The translations under genes and the position numbers were made by a program. Positions 1-13,472 of a stretch of DNA of 64,000 nucleotides are shown here, one piece after another. This DNA comes from Archilochus colubris. Its lineage: Eukaryota; Chordata; Aves; Apodiformes; Trochilidae. Within the stretch, counting starts at the first letter, position 1; each line of letters opens with the position of its first letter. The DNA lies in NCBI GenBank assembly GCA_023079485.1, contig CM041091.1, positions 35,211,093 to 35,275,092 of the forward strand, read 5' to 3'. Below the pieces are notes generated by a model. That model made no database searches. It saw only the letters and a program-made list of their open reading frames with translations, and was not told where the DNA came from.

Positions 1-3000
1 TGCTGGAAGCTTCCCCACCAGCACCCTTGCCACACCACCTTGTCTTGGTGTCCCTGGGGCACCAGGCTCCTCTGTCTCTTATCTCTGCCACACCTTGATT
101 GCCCTGGGCCATCTCTTCCCATACTGCTCTTTGCAGAGTTGACCACCAAGTGCATTGTCCTCGTGAGATGGCAGAACCATCCTGGGTTGAAGTGTGTCCA
201 GGACTGGTGCTGGTCACCCCAACCAGGAGATCCTTGCATGGAAGCAGCCATTATTTTTTTTTCTTAGATAAATTGTGTTATTTTGGGGCTTTATGAAAAA
301 TAACCACAAATACTCTTTTGGAGCCTCTATTGATATTGTTATGTGTTATAGAGCGGTGTTATGGAGATTTTTTTGGTTTTCAGAGCAAATCCTTCCATGC
401 ATATAGAGTTGCATTCCTGAGAAATGTATTTGTTTGAAGTCATCATAATTTTTTGAAAACCTCAGGTCAATACAAGGATTAAGTGAACAACTATCATTTT
501 GAAGTACAGTGTGGGAACGAGGGATCTGAAAGTCCTCTGAACAAAGCTTAGTTGCTGGGGCATTTCAGGCTGAGGTTATGATGGAAGTTGACCTAATTAG
601 ACAATTTATAGCTATTCAGTTACCTAATTTAAACTGGCTGTGGTGCAGGTGCCAAAATAAAAAAATCCTGTATTACCTCCCCTCTGCCAAGCTTTCTGTC
701 TGCAAATCTAATGTTTAACAGCAACACTGGAGCAGGACTCCAGGTTTAGCTTTCAAGGCTATTTTGTTTTAAAGTCATCACCACAGCACATTGCAGGCAA
801 AGTTGAATGTTGGTTTTGTATTGCAGGAGAGCTGCTCAGATGAGCTGCTGTAGCTTTGGGTTGGAGCAGCCTGGGGACACAAGGTCTCCCTGGGATGGCT
901 GAACCACCCTGCTGGTCTGTGTGATGGGACCTGCAGGCTGGGGCTCCCAGCCTGATCATCTGGCTCTGCTCTGGGGTCCTTTGTTCAGCTCTGCCACATC
1001 TACCATGACTTGTCAAAAACATGCATTCAGCATGCAAATATTTGTGTGCTTCCAGACCAACTGTTGGCCTGCAAGGCTGTTCAAACAAAGGTTAAACTGC
1101 CCCGGCTATGGGTGTTGGACTGCAGCTGTGTGTTCTTACCAAAGGTTCTCTGCCAATTCACTGTTCACAGGACTCCGGCAGTTTGCATCCTTAGTGACAG
1201 GAAGGACACACTGGTGGGGTGTCAGGGAGTCTGGCAAGTCACCACCCTGTGTCACTGTCCGACAGGGACAGCTGTAGTTCTGCAGCACAGCATCACTCTG
1301 GCATGAGGGCCAAGTGTCTCCTCTGTGGGGCTGTGAGGGACCCTGCTGGTGGCAGGTCCCCATGTGCACAGCCCGGGCACGATGTCTCCTTCTGGAAGCT
1401 TCCCCAGGGAGGACACCGGTGCTCAGGACTTGTTCCCAGTGTTAGCTGGGTGGGGACTCAGGGTGGTCCCCCAGGCAACCAGAGGCTTCACAGCCAGAGC
1501 CCTCCCCTCAGAGATGCGCAGAGAAGGACTTTATGAAATCCTCCTGGGTAAACCAGGACTGGTGGTCCATCACCTAGAGGCTGCCTTGGGCTTCAGCCTT
1601 TGCTGGTTGCAACCTCTGTCCATGTGGCAACACTCCCAAGAGCAAGGGTCTGACCTACTTACCTGATGTGAGTATTTGTGGGAGTGTAAGTACTCATAGG
1701 CTGTGACCCTCTTACACCCTGGCTCCCTGCCAGCCCATCACATTCCCCTTCACCCCCGGGTGCCTCTGGGTTCCTTTGTGGCTGAAGGGGAGCAGGATAG
1801 GAAGTTGTGCTGGTAATGGGCATTAGAGATGGAGTAGTTTAATTTGGGAGTCCTGATGGATACACTCAATATTGGGAACTTAATGTGTTTTTATATTTAG
1901 CACTGGTACTGCATCTGCCCCAATCCTCCTAGTAAAATTGTGTACAAAAGGGTATGATCCATATAATAAGGTAAAGCAGGCAGTTTCATTGGGAAAAGAG
2001 TCTGGTGCAAATGTTAATTGCAGGCCTGTCATTAGTAAGTGACCCTATTTAAAACACTCTCCTTTCCTGCAGAAGGAACTGGTGGGGCTGCAGAAACACC
2101 ATTGCCCCAGGTGAGAGGAGTCTCCCCTCCTGCCTGGTAGCAGCAGGTTCCCTCCTCTGCTTCTGGACCATGTGGCTCTGGTGCTGGTCTGCTTCTCAGG
2201 CAAGAAAAAACATGGTTGCTGTCACAGGCACTGCCCATGCTGCTGATGAGTGAGTAGCAAGCACTGGCTGTGATGCCCAGCAGCTCTTCTGTAATGTAAT
2301 CTCTGACATCAAAATGCTGCCAAAGCAGCAGCTGACAGCTTGGATTAATCCAGTATTTGAGGAATGAATATGATTTCCTATGTACTGCTGCACCATGGTG
2401 GAGAGCCAGGACTGAGCCTTCCTGTGGGCATGAGCCCCAGAGGTTCAGGGCAGGATCCTGATCTGGATCCTGGCTCCCAGCCCTTTGGCTGCCTGGGGGA
2501 AAGTTTGGTACAGAGCGGTGGAGGTGAGTGTTTGCAGCAAGGTGACAACTCATTCACAGCTGTATTTAGGTCTGAGGGGACGCTTCTGCCACCCCAGTGC
2601 ACCTGGGGTGCTTTCTGGAGAGCTGAGAAAGCAGAATGATAAATGGCTCGCTACCACTTTGACTTCTAAACACAGTTTTTCTCTGACAGTGCCCCTCTCT
2701 CATCTGCTTGTTTTTCATGAACGTTCATCTGTGTGAAATGATGTTAAGTGGGACCTGTTGGGCTGCAGCCCAGCCCTGTTTTTCCCAGTGGAAAGCAAAC
2801 CTTCATTGCCTGCTCAGGGCATGGGAACCAACCTAGCCATGGGGGTGACCCTGCAGCCTAGGGGTGCAAAACCCCAACTTGGGCCCTGGAGCATTTCCCT
2901 GAGCAAACAGCTCACAAGCAAGCCATTACGATTTATTTGCTGAGCATGCCCAGCACACTGTCAGCCTACAGCATCTGCATTATTTCGTGGCATTCTGTAA

Positions 3001-5339
3001 GCATGCAGCTATAATTTGTCTTGTTTTAAGACACTTTAAAATGGGATTTTGTAATGGTTGTGCAGTTTACAGTGGAAATACTTTTTATTCTGAAAGGTGC
3101 CTTACTTGCTTTGATTTGAGCCCTTGGTACATGGCAGGTCCCTGTGTGAAGACACATTTAGAAAAGATCCTGAAATTTCTGCTCTGTTTCCAGCCCAAGA
3201 AGTAGATGCCCATTCGATGGGCACAAGGCCAGCAGGGTCTATATCCCCTCTGCCAGCATAATTGGGACGCAGCAAGAAAGAAGTAAACCTGCTTTTATTT
3301 CTGAAATATCCTACTGCTATTTCTAGTCAGCAGTGTATTTCTATTGATCCCCTATAATAGTGCATATGGGCTGCTAAAGCACTTCATGTAACTCTCGTGG
3401 GGGAAGCAGTTGCCCCCTGAGCATCAGCAGACACGTGGGGGGGCAGGGGGTTGTAGGAGGAACAGAGCCCAGCTCAGGGGGTAGCAGCTTCCTTCCAAAT
3501 GTGTTCCTTATGCTGAAAGATTAACCTCTGCCCTGATAGAATTACTGGTTTTATTTTATCTGTATCTCACCAAAGTTGTTAATGGTCCTGTTCTTCAAGC
3601 ATGCCTCCGAAAGAACTGGTGACACTCGTGATACATACTTTGCTGGCTGCTTTTTAATTACAAACTCTGATTCAAACAATGAGAAGGAAATTATTCAGTT
3701 ATCTCACCGGAAGTTTCCATTAGAATTTTCTGTTGCTTTATCTTCATTTCCAATAATTGTGATGTATGTGACAAGTTAGTACATCTCTCCATGCCTTTTT
3801 CTCTGGGATTTATTAAACTATGGTACCTTCACGCTCAAACTCTTCCTACCAAACAGTTTATCCTGCATATGAAGTCAAACGTGGCCTTGCAGCAGCACAA
3901 AGAATGGACTCTAGGTATATTTTCCAGCACATTCCCTTGGACTCTAGTTGATGTCCTGCTGGTGAGCAGTTCCTGTTCAATAGCTGAAATCAGTAGTATT
4001 GCTAAGAGGCTTCGTACCCAGCTTCCTAAATTACATTGCCAGATTTTACCTTTTGGCTTTTAAAGACCTGGAATGTTTTATTACTTTTAACTGCAGAATT
4101 GTTTAGATATCTTTTTGAATGCTACCGTAGCATGCAACTCTACATTTTTTGCAAACCTGAGAACATGTTCAGATTCTCCTTCTTCCTTACTTGAATTTCT
4201 AACCTCCTCCTGGCAAGAGCACAGGGCACAATCCTGCAGCAGCAAAACTTCTGATTCTGCTGTGACACTGGAGGAAATTCCACATTTCTTTGCAGATCTG
4301 GTGAAAGTGTGAGCTATCTCTCACAAGCTCTGTTGTATGCTTTTGATTTTCTTAAGTAGCCTCTCCTGGATGTTTTTTTTCCAGGAAAAACATGTCTTGG
4401 TACCTATTTATCTTGCAATACAAAAATCAGTCTTTCAGTCAGCATGTGAACTTGGGTGCCTGTTGCACTTGGCAGGCTGATGAGGTGCCCACCTCCTTCC
4501 CAACACATCAGAAGAGTTGCAGCCATTGGTCATAATCTGCGTGGGGAAAATGAGGATCCGAGTGAAAGGAATTTTTTTTTTTTTTTCCCCCCATCCTGAC
4601 ATGTAGATGGGGATGTTTTCCTCACCCATTCACAAGCCAAGTAGAGGACCTATTACGACAAGAGGCTGTTCTGGGGCAGATTCTGAGGGGATGCTGCCTC
4701 TGTCAGTTTGGCAGAGAATGGTACTTTACAACATTAAATGGGGAATATACTATACTTTGGAAGGGAACCTCCAAAATGTGGGCAGATGAGAGGTCAGGTA
4801 TACTGCTTGTGGAAGCAGACATGTACTAGAGAAGAGGCAGTGTATGCATGTTTATCTGTGAAGATACAGGAGATGGCTCACAGCTTTCCAAGCTGGCTGC
4901 TTCTCTCCTCTGCAACCTCTTGGAAATCCAGGGAAGTATGTGAAATGTGTTCAGCATCCTGCTGAATGATCAGGGAAATTTGGTCAAATTGGAGTAGTGT
5001 GGGGAAGTGGGCTGAATTGCACTTGGGTGGCTATTTGAGCTCAAGTGGTCTGACCCAGCCATCCTTACCCCATGTCTACAATGATTTCATGCAAACATTT
5101 AAGGACAATGGGTTTGATTGTTTATATAACGAAGTTCCAGTTACAGAGATTTTTGTGAATACAGCTGGTAAGGCTGACACTGAGCCAAGCATGCTGTGTT
5201 CACCTTCTGCCCGTGAGGCACTCTGCTGCAGACTCCAGGCTCCTCAATTCGGTCAAAGAGGCCTTGGCTAGTTTGGGAATCAGTTTCTTTCCTCTTGTCC
5301 ATTGCTTCTTATGAACAAAAAAAGTGTATATTTCAGTAA
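1..5339. other. Intergenic DNA, no gene recognised
   Basis: No reading frame here resembles a known protein or a conserved exon. The largest open frames (for example minus strand 2032-2553) have no domain-like pattern and no supporting splice or CpG context. A perfect 12-base palindrome ATGAACGTTCAT lies at 2717-2728 and a T15 run at 4572-4586. In mammals PWWP2B is, as I recall, the upstream neighbour of INPP5A, but I see nothing here I can assign to it. Confidence 0.6.
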
Positions 5340-5830
5340 AACTGATTGCGAGTGTCTGGACAGAGGCAGCACCCTCCGCCATGCAGCCCGGAGAGCCCCA
5401 GCTGCAGAGCTCCTAAGAACAGGAGACTGGGGACGGGGGGTTGGTGAAAATTCGTTTGCTTTTCTGCAGGCAGAGGGAGTCCTGCACCGCAGAGTCACAG
5501 CCTGCGCTGCGCCGGTACTCGCTTCACTGCTTGGCCCTGATTTTGAAAAAACTTACGTAGGTGGCGGAAGAGGTTTATACAAACAACACCCAAAAAGAGA
5601 GCCTCAGTGTGCGCGCCTGTCTGGGTGTTTCCAGCCGGCTGCAGTGTCCGGTGCGCTGGGGATACGGGGGAAGTACCGTGCCCTGCGCTCTCTGCCTGCG
5701 ATTGCGCTGGCTGCTCCCTGTGCCTCAGTTTCCCCTGTGCCCAGTCTGTCTGCCCGCCCCGGCTGGCAATATGGGGAAATACACCCTCAGCCCGCAATGC
5801 TGAGCCTGGCACACGGAGCAGGACGCTTGG
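5340..5830. promoter_or_regulatory. Small CpG-island-like patch, far upstream
   Basis: About 490 bases with clearly raised GC and, by hand count, roughly 27 CpGs, against very few in the flanking kilobases. It has GC-rich segments such as TGCGCTGCGCCGG near 5505-5517 and GTGCGCGCC near 5609-5617. It might be a promoter of an unannotated (possibly non-coding) RNA, an orphan CpG island or an enhancer. Reading frames through it are open on both strands but show no known protein. Its 3' part carries a MIR-like motif (listed separately). Confidence 0.45.
5719..5785 (+). repeat. Possible MIR-family SINE fragment
   Basis: TGTGCCTCAGTTTCCCC at 5719-5735, followed by ATATGGGGAAATAC at 5769-5782, resembles the 3' half of the MIR core (TGTGCCTCAGTTTCC...AAATGGGGATAAT). 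The spacing includes an insertion and the 5' half is not recognisable, so this could be coincidence. Ancient MIR copies do persist in amniote genomes. Confidence 0.3.
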
Positions 5831-8185
5831 TCAGAGTTAAACCAAGATAAAGCTCAAGTATTGCACTGCTCTTGTGGTTATTCTGAAGTAAGATAAGTTG
5901 GGTTAATGCAAGAAAAAGGATGAAAAACGTGGTGCCGAGAAGTTTTCTAAGAGTTGAGTGCTGTTTGCACAAGGTTGGAGCAGAGCAGGATCCAGACCTG
6001 TCACTGTTGATAAACCTATCTTGAGAACCGACAGTACTAAAGGTTAAAAAAAACAAACAAAAAAAACAAACGACAAACCAACGAAAACTTGCTTCTAAGA
6101 AATTAAGATATTTTATATTTATTGTTTAAAAACACAAAAATCTTCTTGTCATAATTTATTCTTGAGTTTAGTCTTGCATTGAGGGTTACCATAGTTACAG
6201 ATGTTTGAGTTTGTAATGTTAGCACAACTGACATTACTAGAACCTCTAATTGATTTAATTTCTTTTTTCCTATATGGAGAGGAGGAGGAGAAAACAAGTG
6301 CTGGGTGACGTGGTGTGTAATTGCCAGCTTCTGGGGGACACGGTGATGCAATCACACTCGAAAGGGCTGTGAGGATTCAAACAGCAAAAAAATAATGCTC
6401 AAACAATTTTGACAAATCAAGACCTTATCAGAGGAGAGCAGATAAGAGTTTGGGTCTGGCCATGGCACCCAGCTGCTAAGCCCTGCTCAGTATTTTTGCT
6501 ATTACATTCTTTGTATTACTATATTTTGAAATGTTTGAGCTAAGTTAGCTATATTGACAACAATATTTAAGCCATAGATTTGAAGATCTAGTTACATAGT
6601 GTATTATTTTTCTCAGTTGCCTTGATCCATCTTCATGCTAATAAAAAATTACTACTGTTGTGTGGGGAAACTCCATCAATTTATACTGAGAGAAGTAAAT
6701 CCATTCTCCACTTCTCTAGCTCATGGGATTTTTGCTTCAGAGAAACATGTGAAGTCTTTTAAATGTAATCTTATTTCCTGAAATTGCCTCTCTCTAGGAC
6801 ATTCTTATTCTTTCTTCCCTCGCTGTTTTATTATTTTGAACTGCTTTCAATCAGGCAACAGTGGGATCAGGAGAGAAGTATCTGGGAGAGAAAACAAGGT
6901 GGATTAAAGGGTTAGGGCTGTAGCAAATCAAGAAAGATCAGGATTTTCAATTTACAGTACTAAAGACTAGTGATTCTGAGATTTATAAGAGCAGTTTACT
7001 GGGCTGATGTGAAGAAGGTCATGCTAAACTTGTCTCCTTAAATTGATTTTCCTCATCTCCCACTGTTACCCAGATACAACTTTTTTTAATGCAATTCAGA
7101 GTACGAGCTAAAAGTAAATTATGTACAGAGACATATGGTAGGGTGATTTGTGAAATAACTTCTGTTTACAGACTGCTCAGGGTACTCTGGGTTCTAGTAA
7201 ACAGATACTAGTGCTAAAAGTGTGTCTGGGCCTGGGGAAAGCTCTGCCAACATCGGCCACAAACCTGAGTCCTATTTAAAGCCTTGAAGATAACTGAAAT
7301 TCCTTAAGAATACTAAAATGACTAAAGAAAAGTATTAAAATATTGCAGTAAAAATGCACAAACCTGAGTTAGACCCCAGGGTACTTGAAGAATTAAATTA
7401 CTTTTTTGTTGTTGACTGGGGACAGGATGGTATTTCTTGCATAGAGAGTTGCCTGGGAGTCCATAGAACTCCTAAGTGAATTCCTGTGAAGCTGGACACT
7501 GACCACAGTTGTACAGCCTAGCAGAGGTAACAGGAAAAAAGAGCCCCTTTATTCCACCACTAATAGAAGCCCTGATGGAAAATAAATTAAAAACAAACTA
7601 ACCAACCATTCCCTTTTAAGAAGGAGCTAAATCCTTCCCACAGTAAAATAATGCACAAGAGTGAACTTTATTCTGCTTTTTTTCCAACTCTAAATACAAG
7701 TGAAGGTGCCCAGGCTCTCCCAGGCAGTACTGCTGGAACCAGGGACACTCTGCAGATGGCTGGTGGGAATTCAGACCCTTGTCAGCAAGAAGCCAACATC
7801 AGTGGCTGCTGTGAGCAAACTGCTATTTTAGTGGTGCTGGGCTCACACCGTCGCCTCCTGGGGGAGCCTGGCTGAGGGCTGTGCTCCGGGCAGGACCTGC
7901 TGCTCCAGCTCCACCCAAGGAGACCCTGGAGGATTTCCAGACCTGCTTTACTCACTGCTTCATACCTCAGATGTTCAACCAGTGTTTATTTAACTTGGTT
8001 GATTGTAGTACAATTCATTTGTTTTGAAGGCTGAGCCAGAAAGTATTTGGCAGCTGCATAGGAAAATCTAATACAAATTTAAAAATCAAACCACCCTTGA
8101 GTTGTAAAGTATTGCTTAGTTTTGCAGCCTTGAGCATGAAACACCTTGGAGAAATCTGTAGGAGTGACGAGGAAAGAGCTGTTCC
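5831..8185. other. Intergenic DNA, A-rich stretch
   Basis: AT-leaning sequence without a recognisable gene. An A-rich, AAAC-type low-complexity segment lies at about 6045-6090. The part 6100-7650 is AT-rich with many stop codons in all frames. Confidence 0.6.
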
Positions 8186-8540
8186 ATGTTTAAAGCGCTG
8201 AGGTTGGGCTCAGATGTCGTGGAGGCTCCTGCTGTGTCCCTGAGGGATGGGGCACCATGTGTGGGGCCGAGCAGAGCCACCGGCTGCGGGAACAGCGTGG
8301 GGAGAAACCGCTGGTGCTGCCAAAAGCTGGGAGTGACAGCTACGGGGGCAGGGCTGCGAAGTCCCATCCAGGTTTTGCTTCTGTCCCAAGGCACTTGAAC
8401 ACAAGTTTTCGGAAGGGAGACTAATAAATCAAGACAGTGCTTCTCCGGGCCTCCTTTCCCGAGCTGCTCGAGGGAGGTGGCTAAAATTAGCAGGGAATGT
8501 GTCCCGGCCCGGCCCCCCGCATGGCTTCAGCCAAGCTTCC
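8186..8540. promoter_or_regulatory. Weak CpG-enriched patch
   Basis: A stretch of about 350 bases with roughly 16 CpGs by hand count, including CTCCGGGCC near 8442-8450 and CCCGGCCCGGCC near 8503-8514. The enrichment is weaker than at 5.34-5.83 kb. It may be a regulatory element or just a local compositional fluctuation. No gene model can be attached. Confidence 0.25.
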
Positions 8541-11500
8541 AAAGAAAGTGACAACCAGCACTGGGGACCATGAGGTCCCCTCGATCCCCACACACTCCAC
8601 GAGCACTTGGGGCAGGTACTGGCTTTTGGGGTGAAAAACGAGCTCCTTGGTGATGGGAGAGGAGGCCAAGGTTCAAATTCCAACCTCTGGTTTGAACACT
8701 GAGGAAGGATGGGCATGAGGCACCCCAGGTCCCTTGTGGGCTTCAGGATTTCGTTCCTACATGACTGAATATTAATGGAGTGCTGAGCTAAAAAAGATTG
8801 AAGGGGGCTGTGAGTCCCTGGGTGCAGAGCTTGCTGTGTCCCCTGGAGTGTGGATGGAAGGAGAGCCCTGCCCGTGGCACTGTGACCTGCGAGGTCGAGG
8901 GTGTGGAGGAGCAGGCCTGAGGCACACAGTATCTGTACTGAAACACCGATGCAGCTAAAAGCGTGGCTCCCAGAGCACGGGTGGGCAGGGAAGGTTCCCA
9001 AAGGCTTCCCAGAACCTGCTGCTTTTGCTGGTTGGAAATGGAGCGTGAAGGAGGCTGTCTGATTCTGCCCATGCACTGCCCTGGCAGGGCCCAGCCGAGC
9101 ATCCCCACCCTTTGTGCCCAGGACAAAGCCATGAGCAAGATGTCCCCAGCACCTCCAGATGTGCCTCTCTTTCTGTGTTACGGGAACTCGAGTGAGCAGT
9201 GCCCAGCAGCAAGCCAGAACCCATGGGCTCCCTTTACTATTGCCTTTCTGTTTTAAGAATAGGGCACTATTGTTAATATATTTCTTATGCTTGGTTTCTA
9301 TCAGTCAGTTTGTTTAGCTAATAGGAAGATTTATTTGCTGGAAGGAGGAGAAAAGCAGCAGTTAAAAGGATACAGCAGATACAGCAAATGTTAATCTTGT
9401 CCCCAGCAAAACCGCTGGCAGCACCTTGGAATTTTTACAACTTTTCTACAAGGTCTTTAGATTGTAGTCAAAATAATGCCTTAATCTGCACATTCCCAGC
9501 TCCAAGGTCCTCAACAGTAAGAGCTTGTGATTGAGAAGAGTCTTGGCTGCAAAGAGCAATGGAACTTGTTGGGCAACTCAGGAAATGATGCCAGAAAGTG
9601 TAGTTCCCATTTATCTCAACAGGAGACTCCACTGCTGCTCAGGACTTAGGGTACAGTCCCTTTTCTGATTTAGAAAGGTGGAAAAAATTCTCCAGCAGAA
9701 CCGGAAAATTATTCAGATTTAATTTTGTCTGCTCAGTTTTACCAAATGGAGCAAGTATGCTCTGTTCCATGGAGACCATTAAAATTCACATTGGATTTTG
9801 CTGAGAGGTGATACAAACTTTACATTTACTTAAAAACGGAATTTTATATTTAAAAAAAAAAAAAAAAGTTAAATCTGAAAAGTCAGCCTTTCCACTTGGG
9901 TGTTTCCATCTCTCTCTAAGAAGTGTGCTTCATAGATGATGAATTTGCACTTCAGAGTCCTAGAGAAATATTTTCCCTTTGGACATCACATTTTGCTGTA
10001 ATATAATTTCCTTGAAAATGTGCTGAGCAGTGACAAGGATTAAATCTTGTGGAGCCTCTGGTAGGGGGGAACCCGTTGTGTCTGGACACCCAGGACAGCT
10101 GGACCAGCCGGGTGCTTGGTGGGGAATGGAGCTGTGGTGCCCAACCACCCACTGGGGCTTTAAACAGTATGATGTGTTTTTGGGAAGTATGCTGAATGTA
10201 ACATTAGTTTCTGAATTTTGGTGTCTATATCTGGAAAATCAGGAGTTACCTGTGAATGTCAGTGCTGACTGATAAAAAAACATCTCTCTTTCCAGTTCTT
10301 GGTGACCTATTGCTGTGTCTCTACATGCTTGTGTTGGTGCAGAAAAACATTTAAATTTTTGTCCAGATAAATTCCTTGAGGCTTCCTGTGGTTAAAAAAG
10401 AATAATAATGTCTAAAGATCAAAAACATTAAGTGCTGTCAACCATAGCATGTTAGCTGAAGATACAGGTAATAATTTGCTTTTAACTTTAATATCCGTTG
10501 TTCCTGTATTGGAGTTAAATTGAGGCTGGCAACCTTTGGCCATCCTGAAAGTCCCACTGAAATCGGTGAGACTGTTGACATGAGTGATAACTCATGTGAT
10601 TATTGCAGTTCATTTGGCATTAATGATTTATACCGTGCAATTTTACAGAGATGCATAGGATGTTCATGTGCCCTTTTTGAAGCTGCATGAAGGCACAGGA
10701 TTTAAAATGCAAGTTGCCAGTCTCTTGACTCATGCAACTAGAGGGAGGGTGCTTTCTCACTTTCTTAATTTCCCTTTAGACTGCCCCTGGACACCACTGC
10801 ATCTGGGTTGACATCCAAGAAAAGTGAAATTAATTTTTTTCAGAAAAAGCAACACTTCATTTCTTCACAGAATTTGTCAAAGATCTTTTTGCTTTCCTAT
10901 TTGCTTTACAAAATACTGATTTTGCTTAACTACCAGCATGCAGCATTTTGTGAAAGAAAACCATTTATTCTCATTACAATGTTTACATTGAGAGGAAAGA
11001 ACTACTAGCTTTGTTACAAGAAAACATCTTAGTTTGGCAAAGGAGAAGCACAAGCTGGGCATCATATATTGTTTTACCACATTCTCCTACTTGCAAGGCA
11101 GCATGATGCCTGCAAAAGGTTTCAGATGAGATGCTTGAGATTCAGTTTTAGCCCTCAGCTGGAGGCCAGAAGGCAGCAGGCAGGGGTGCTGTAGATGCAG
11201 GTGGGCATGGTCCTGCTCCTGCCTGCGCAGCCCTGGGGATGCCCAGGCAGGCACCTGCACCCTGGCAGCTGCCAACGCTTGGCTGTCTGGAGGAAAATGG
11301 ATTTGACCACAGCTTGTTTTGAATGTGAGCTGAGCAGCTGCCTGATGCTATCTTTTATAACCTGTTTTTGGTAACCCCCCTCTGGCTTGCTGGAGATTTA
11401 TGAGCTGCTTGGCTTCCTCTGCAAAGAGACAGAGCTTTTCTGATAGTGGGTTCCTAAAGCTGCTGTCCCCTGGGTCCAGGACCGTGGTTTGGGGTGCAGA

Positions 11501-13458
11501 TGGCAGCATCCTTCCTGGGCCCACGTGCATGCTGTGACCATGTGCTGTGCCATTACAGGTGACTCTGCTCTGTCCATCCCAGAGGGATCTCTGCTAAAAG
11601 GAGACAAGATCATTGCCTCCTATATCAGCCCTCTCTTCTGACACCTCTGGCCATAGCAGTCAGTTTAATAAGAGCCTGTCAAATTCATCAGGATTAGGCC
11701 TTGCTCTTCCTTGAACAGGCTGATGGCTACAGGAGATTGCTAATTGAGACATGTCAGTGATGAAGAAGTGAAACATTTCCTCATAAATACAAACCAGCCC
11801 CCTGGGCTGCCTGCTGGCAGAGTGATGGTGGAGAGCTGACCTGCAGAAACCCAGTGATCTTTCTGTTTTGATAATCCTCATCAGCGGCTCATCTGGGCAG
11901 TGTTTCAACTGCTGCCATCTTCTGGTATCTCCTTGCATCCTTTACTATTTCCCTTCATCCCTTGTGTTTCTCTTCCCCCCAGAAAACTGCTGGAAGAGCA
12001 GATTAACCCTTTACAGGTGTTGAAATAAACGTCTGTGAGAATTCACTCCCTGTCAGCAGTTTTAGCTTGTCTGTCCTGAAAGCTGCTGCCTGGGTGTGAA
12101 GTATGGCTGTTACCACCACAGGTTTATCCAGTAAACTGCATCTATAAATAAGTATATTGATTCTTCTGGGGTTTGCTTTGTGCTTGCTTCTCTTGTTTCT
12201 TGTTGGCAAAGGCTGATAATTCTGAAAACCAGTCCCTGAGCAACAAATGGTGGGAGGGTTGGTTTGTTCCTAAAATCAGGCTACAGAGCTGCAGCACCCA
12301 GATGTCAGCCATGGTCCCACTGGTCACTTCTGGAGAGTAGCATCTGCCACACCACTTTTCTGTTAGTTTTTTTTTTTTGCATAGCTATTGAAGGTATCTC
12401 TCTGAAGTTGTCTCGTGACTCATTTCCAGTATCTGGTTGAACAACGGTTCTGGTGCAGTTCATCTGGATGTGGAGCAGCAAAAAACAACCCAGGGAGCAG
12501 TATTGCCAGAGCACATGGATACACACAGTGGGAAAGCAACGTAAATATTTTTACATGTGCTTCACTGGACCTTCTGACAAGCCCAGTTCCCTGACCTTCA
12601 GGTGCAGTTACATCCCCTCTGCCTTGTTCCTCATGAGCTGTCTGCCTCCAGCAAGACACATGACTTGTAGGGTGAGGGTGGGTTTATGTTTATGCATTAA
12701 AAAGACAAAGCAGAAAGAGACATGAGTGTCTCTACAATGATACAGGAGCTGTGGAAAAGAGCATGAAAATGATTGATATCGAAGATAGTGTGAGACAGGA
12801 GAGAGGCTGCAGAGCACACAATTAGCCACAGATAAAAGCAGACCTGGGGAGAGGGAGAGGAGAGAGCAGAAGAGCTTGGTCACAGCAGGTGCAGAGTTTA
12901 CTGCACACAGACGGAAAAGCCCCATTTGCTTAGAAAATAGTTGCACCAGGAAAACAAGCATTCCCAAGCCATGCAGTTTGCCCCTTGGAAGAAGCCTGGG
13001 TTACATTACAGGGTGCCTGTGCTCTCCTGGCACTTCGCTTTTCTAAAGACTGCAACTGAAACCCCCAAACCACACAAGAAATGGGGCTTTTCTTGTGGAG
13101 GGCAGAGCAGAGTGGGTCAGCACTGTGCAAAACTGTACCTGCAAGTCTGCCAGCAGCAAGGCTGATCTGCCAAAAAGAGTGGCAGAGTTTTCTGTAGTGA
13201 GAACTAAAATGGCTTAAAGAATAATGGTTTTTTATGAGTAAAAATAAAATAAATGAAAAAATCGGCTAATTTATCAACATCAGCATGGAAGTGTAGGGGA
13301 AAAAATAGTTGAGGCATGATACCTGAAGGACTCATGAGGAACTAGGAGGGGTGCGATCTAGGAATATGTGATATGTGAATCTTTTGTGCCAGAACTGTGG
13401 GTTGAACTTTGATATTTAAATGTGTCCTTAACATCTTTTATAGTTAATTTCTAAGTTG

Positions 13459-13472
13459 GTTGCTATGGCAGC
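13459..13472. promoter_or_regulatory. RFX X-box-like motif
   Basis: GTTGCTATGGCAGC differs at two positions from the symmetric RFX consensus GTTGCCATGGCAAC. There is no nearby promoter, so if functional it would be an enhancer site. A single motif in 64 kb has a real chance of being random. Confidence 0.2.

Noticed and set aside
2032..2553. 173-codon minus-strand frame
   Set aside because: No recognisable domain and several overlapping frames of similar length on both strands.
8429..9076. 215-codon minus-strand frame
   Set aside because: No similarity to a known family and no conserved-looking pattern. It partly overlaps a GC-rich patch.
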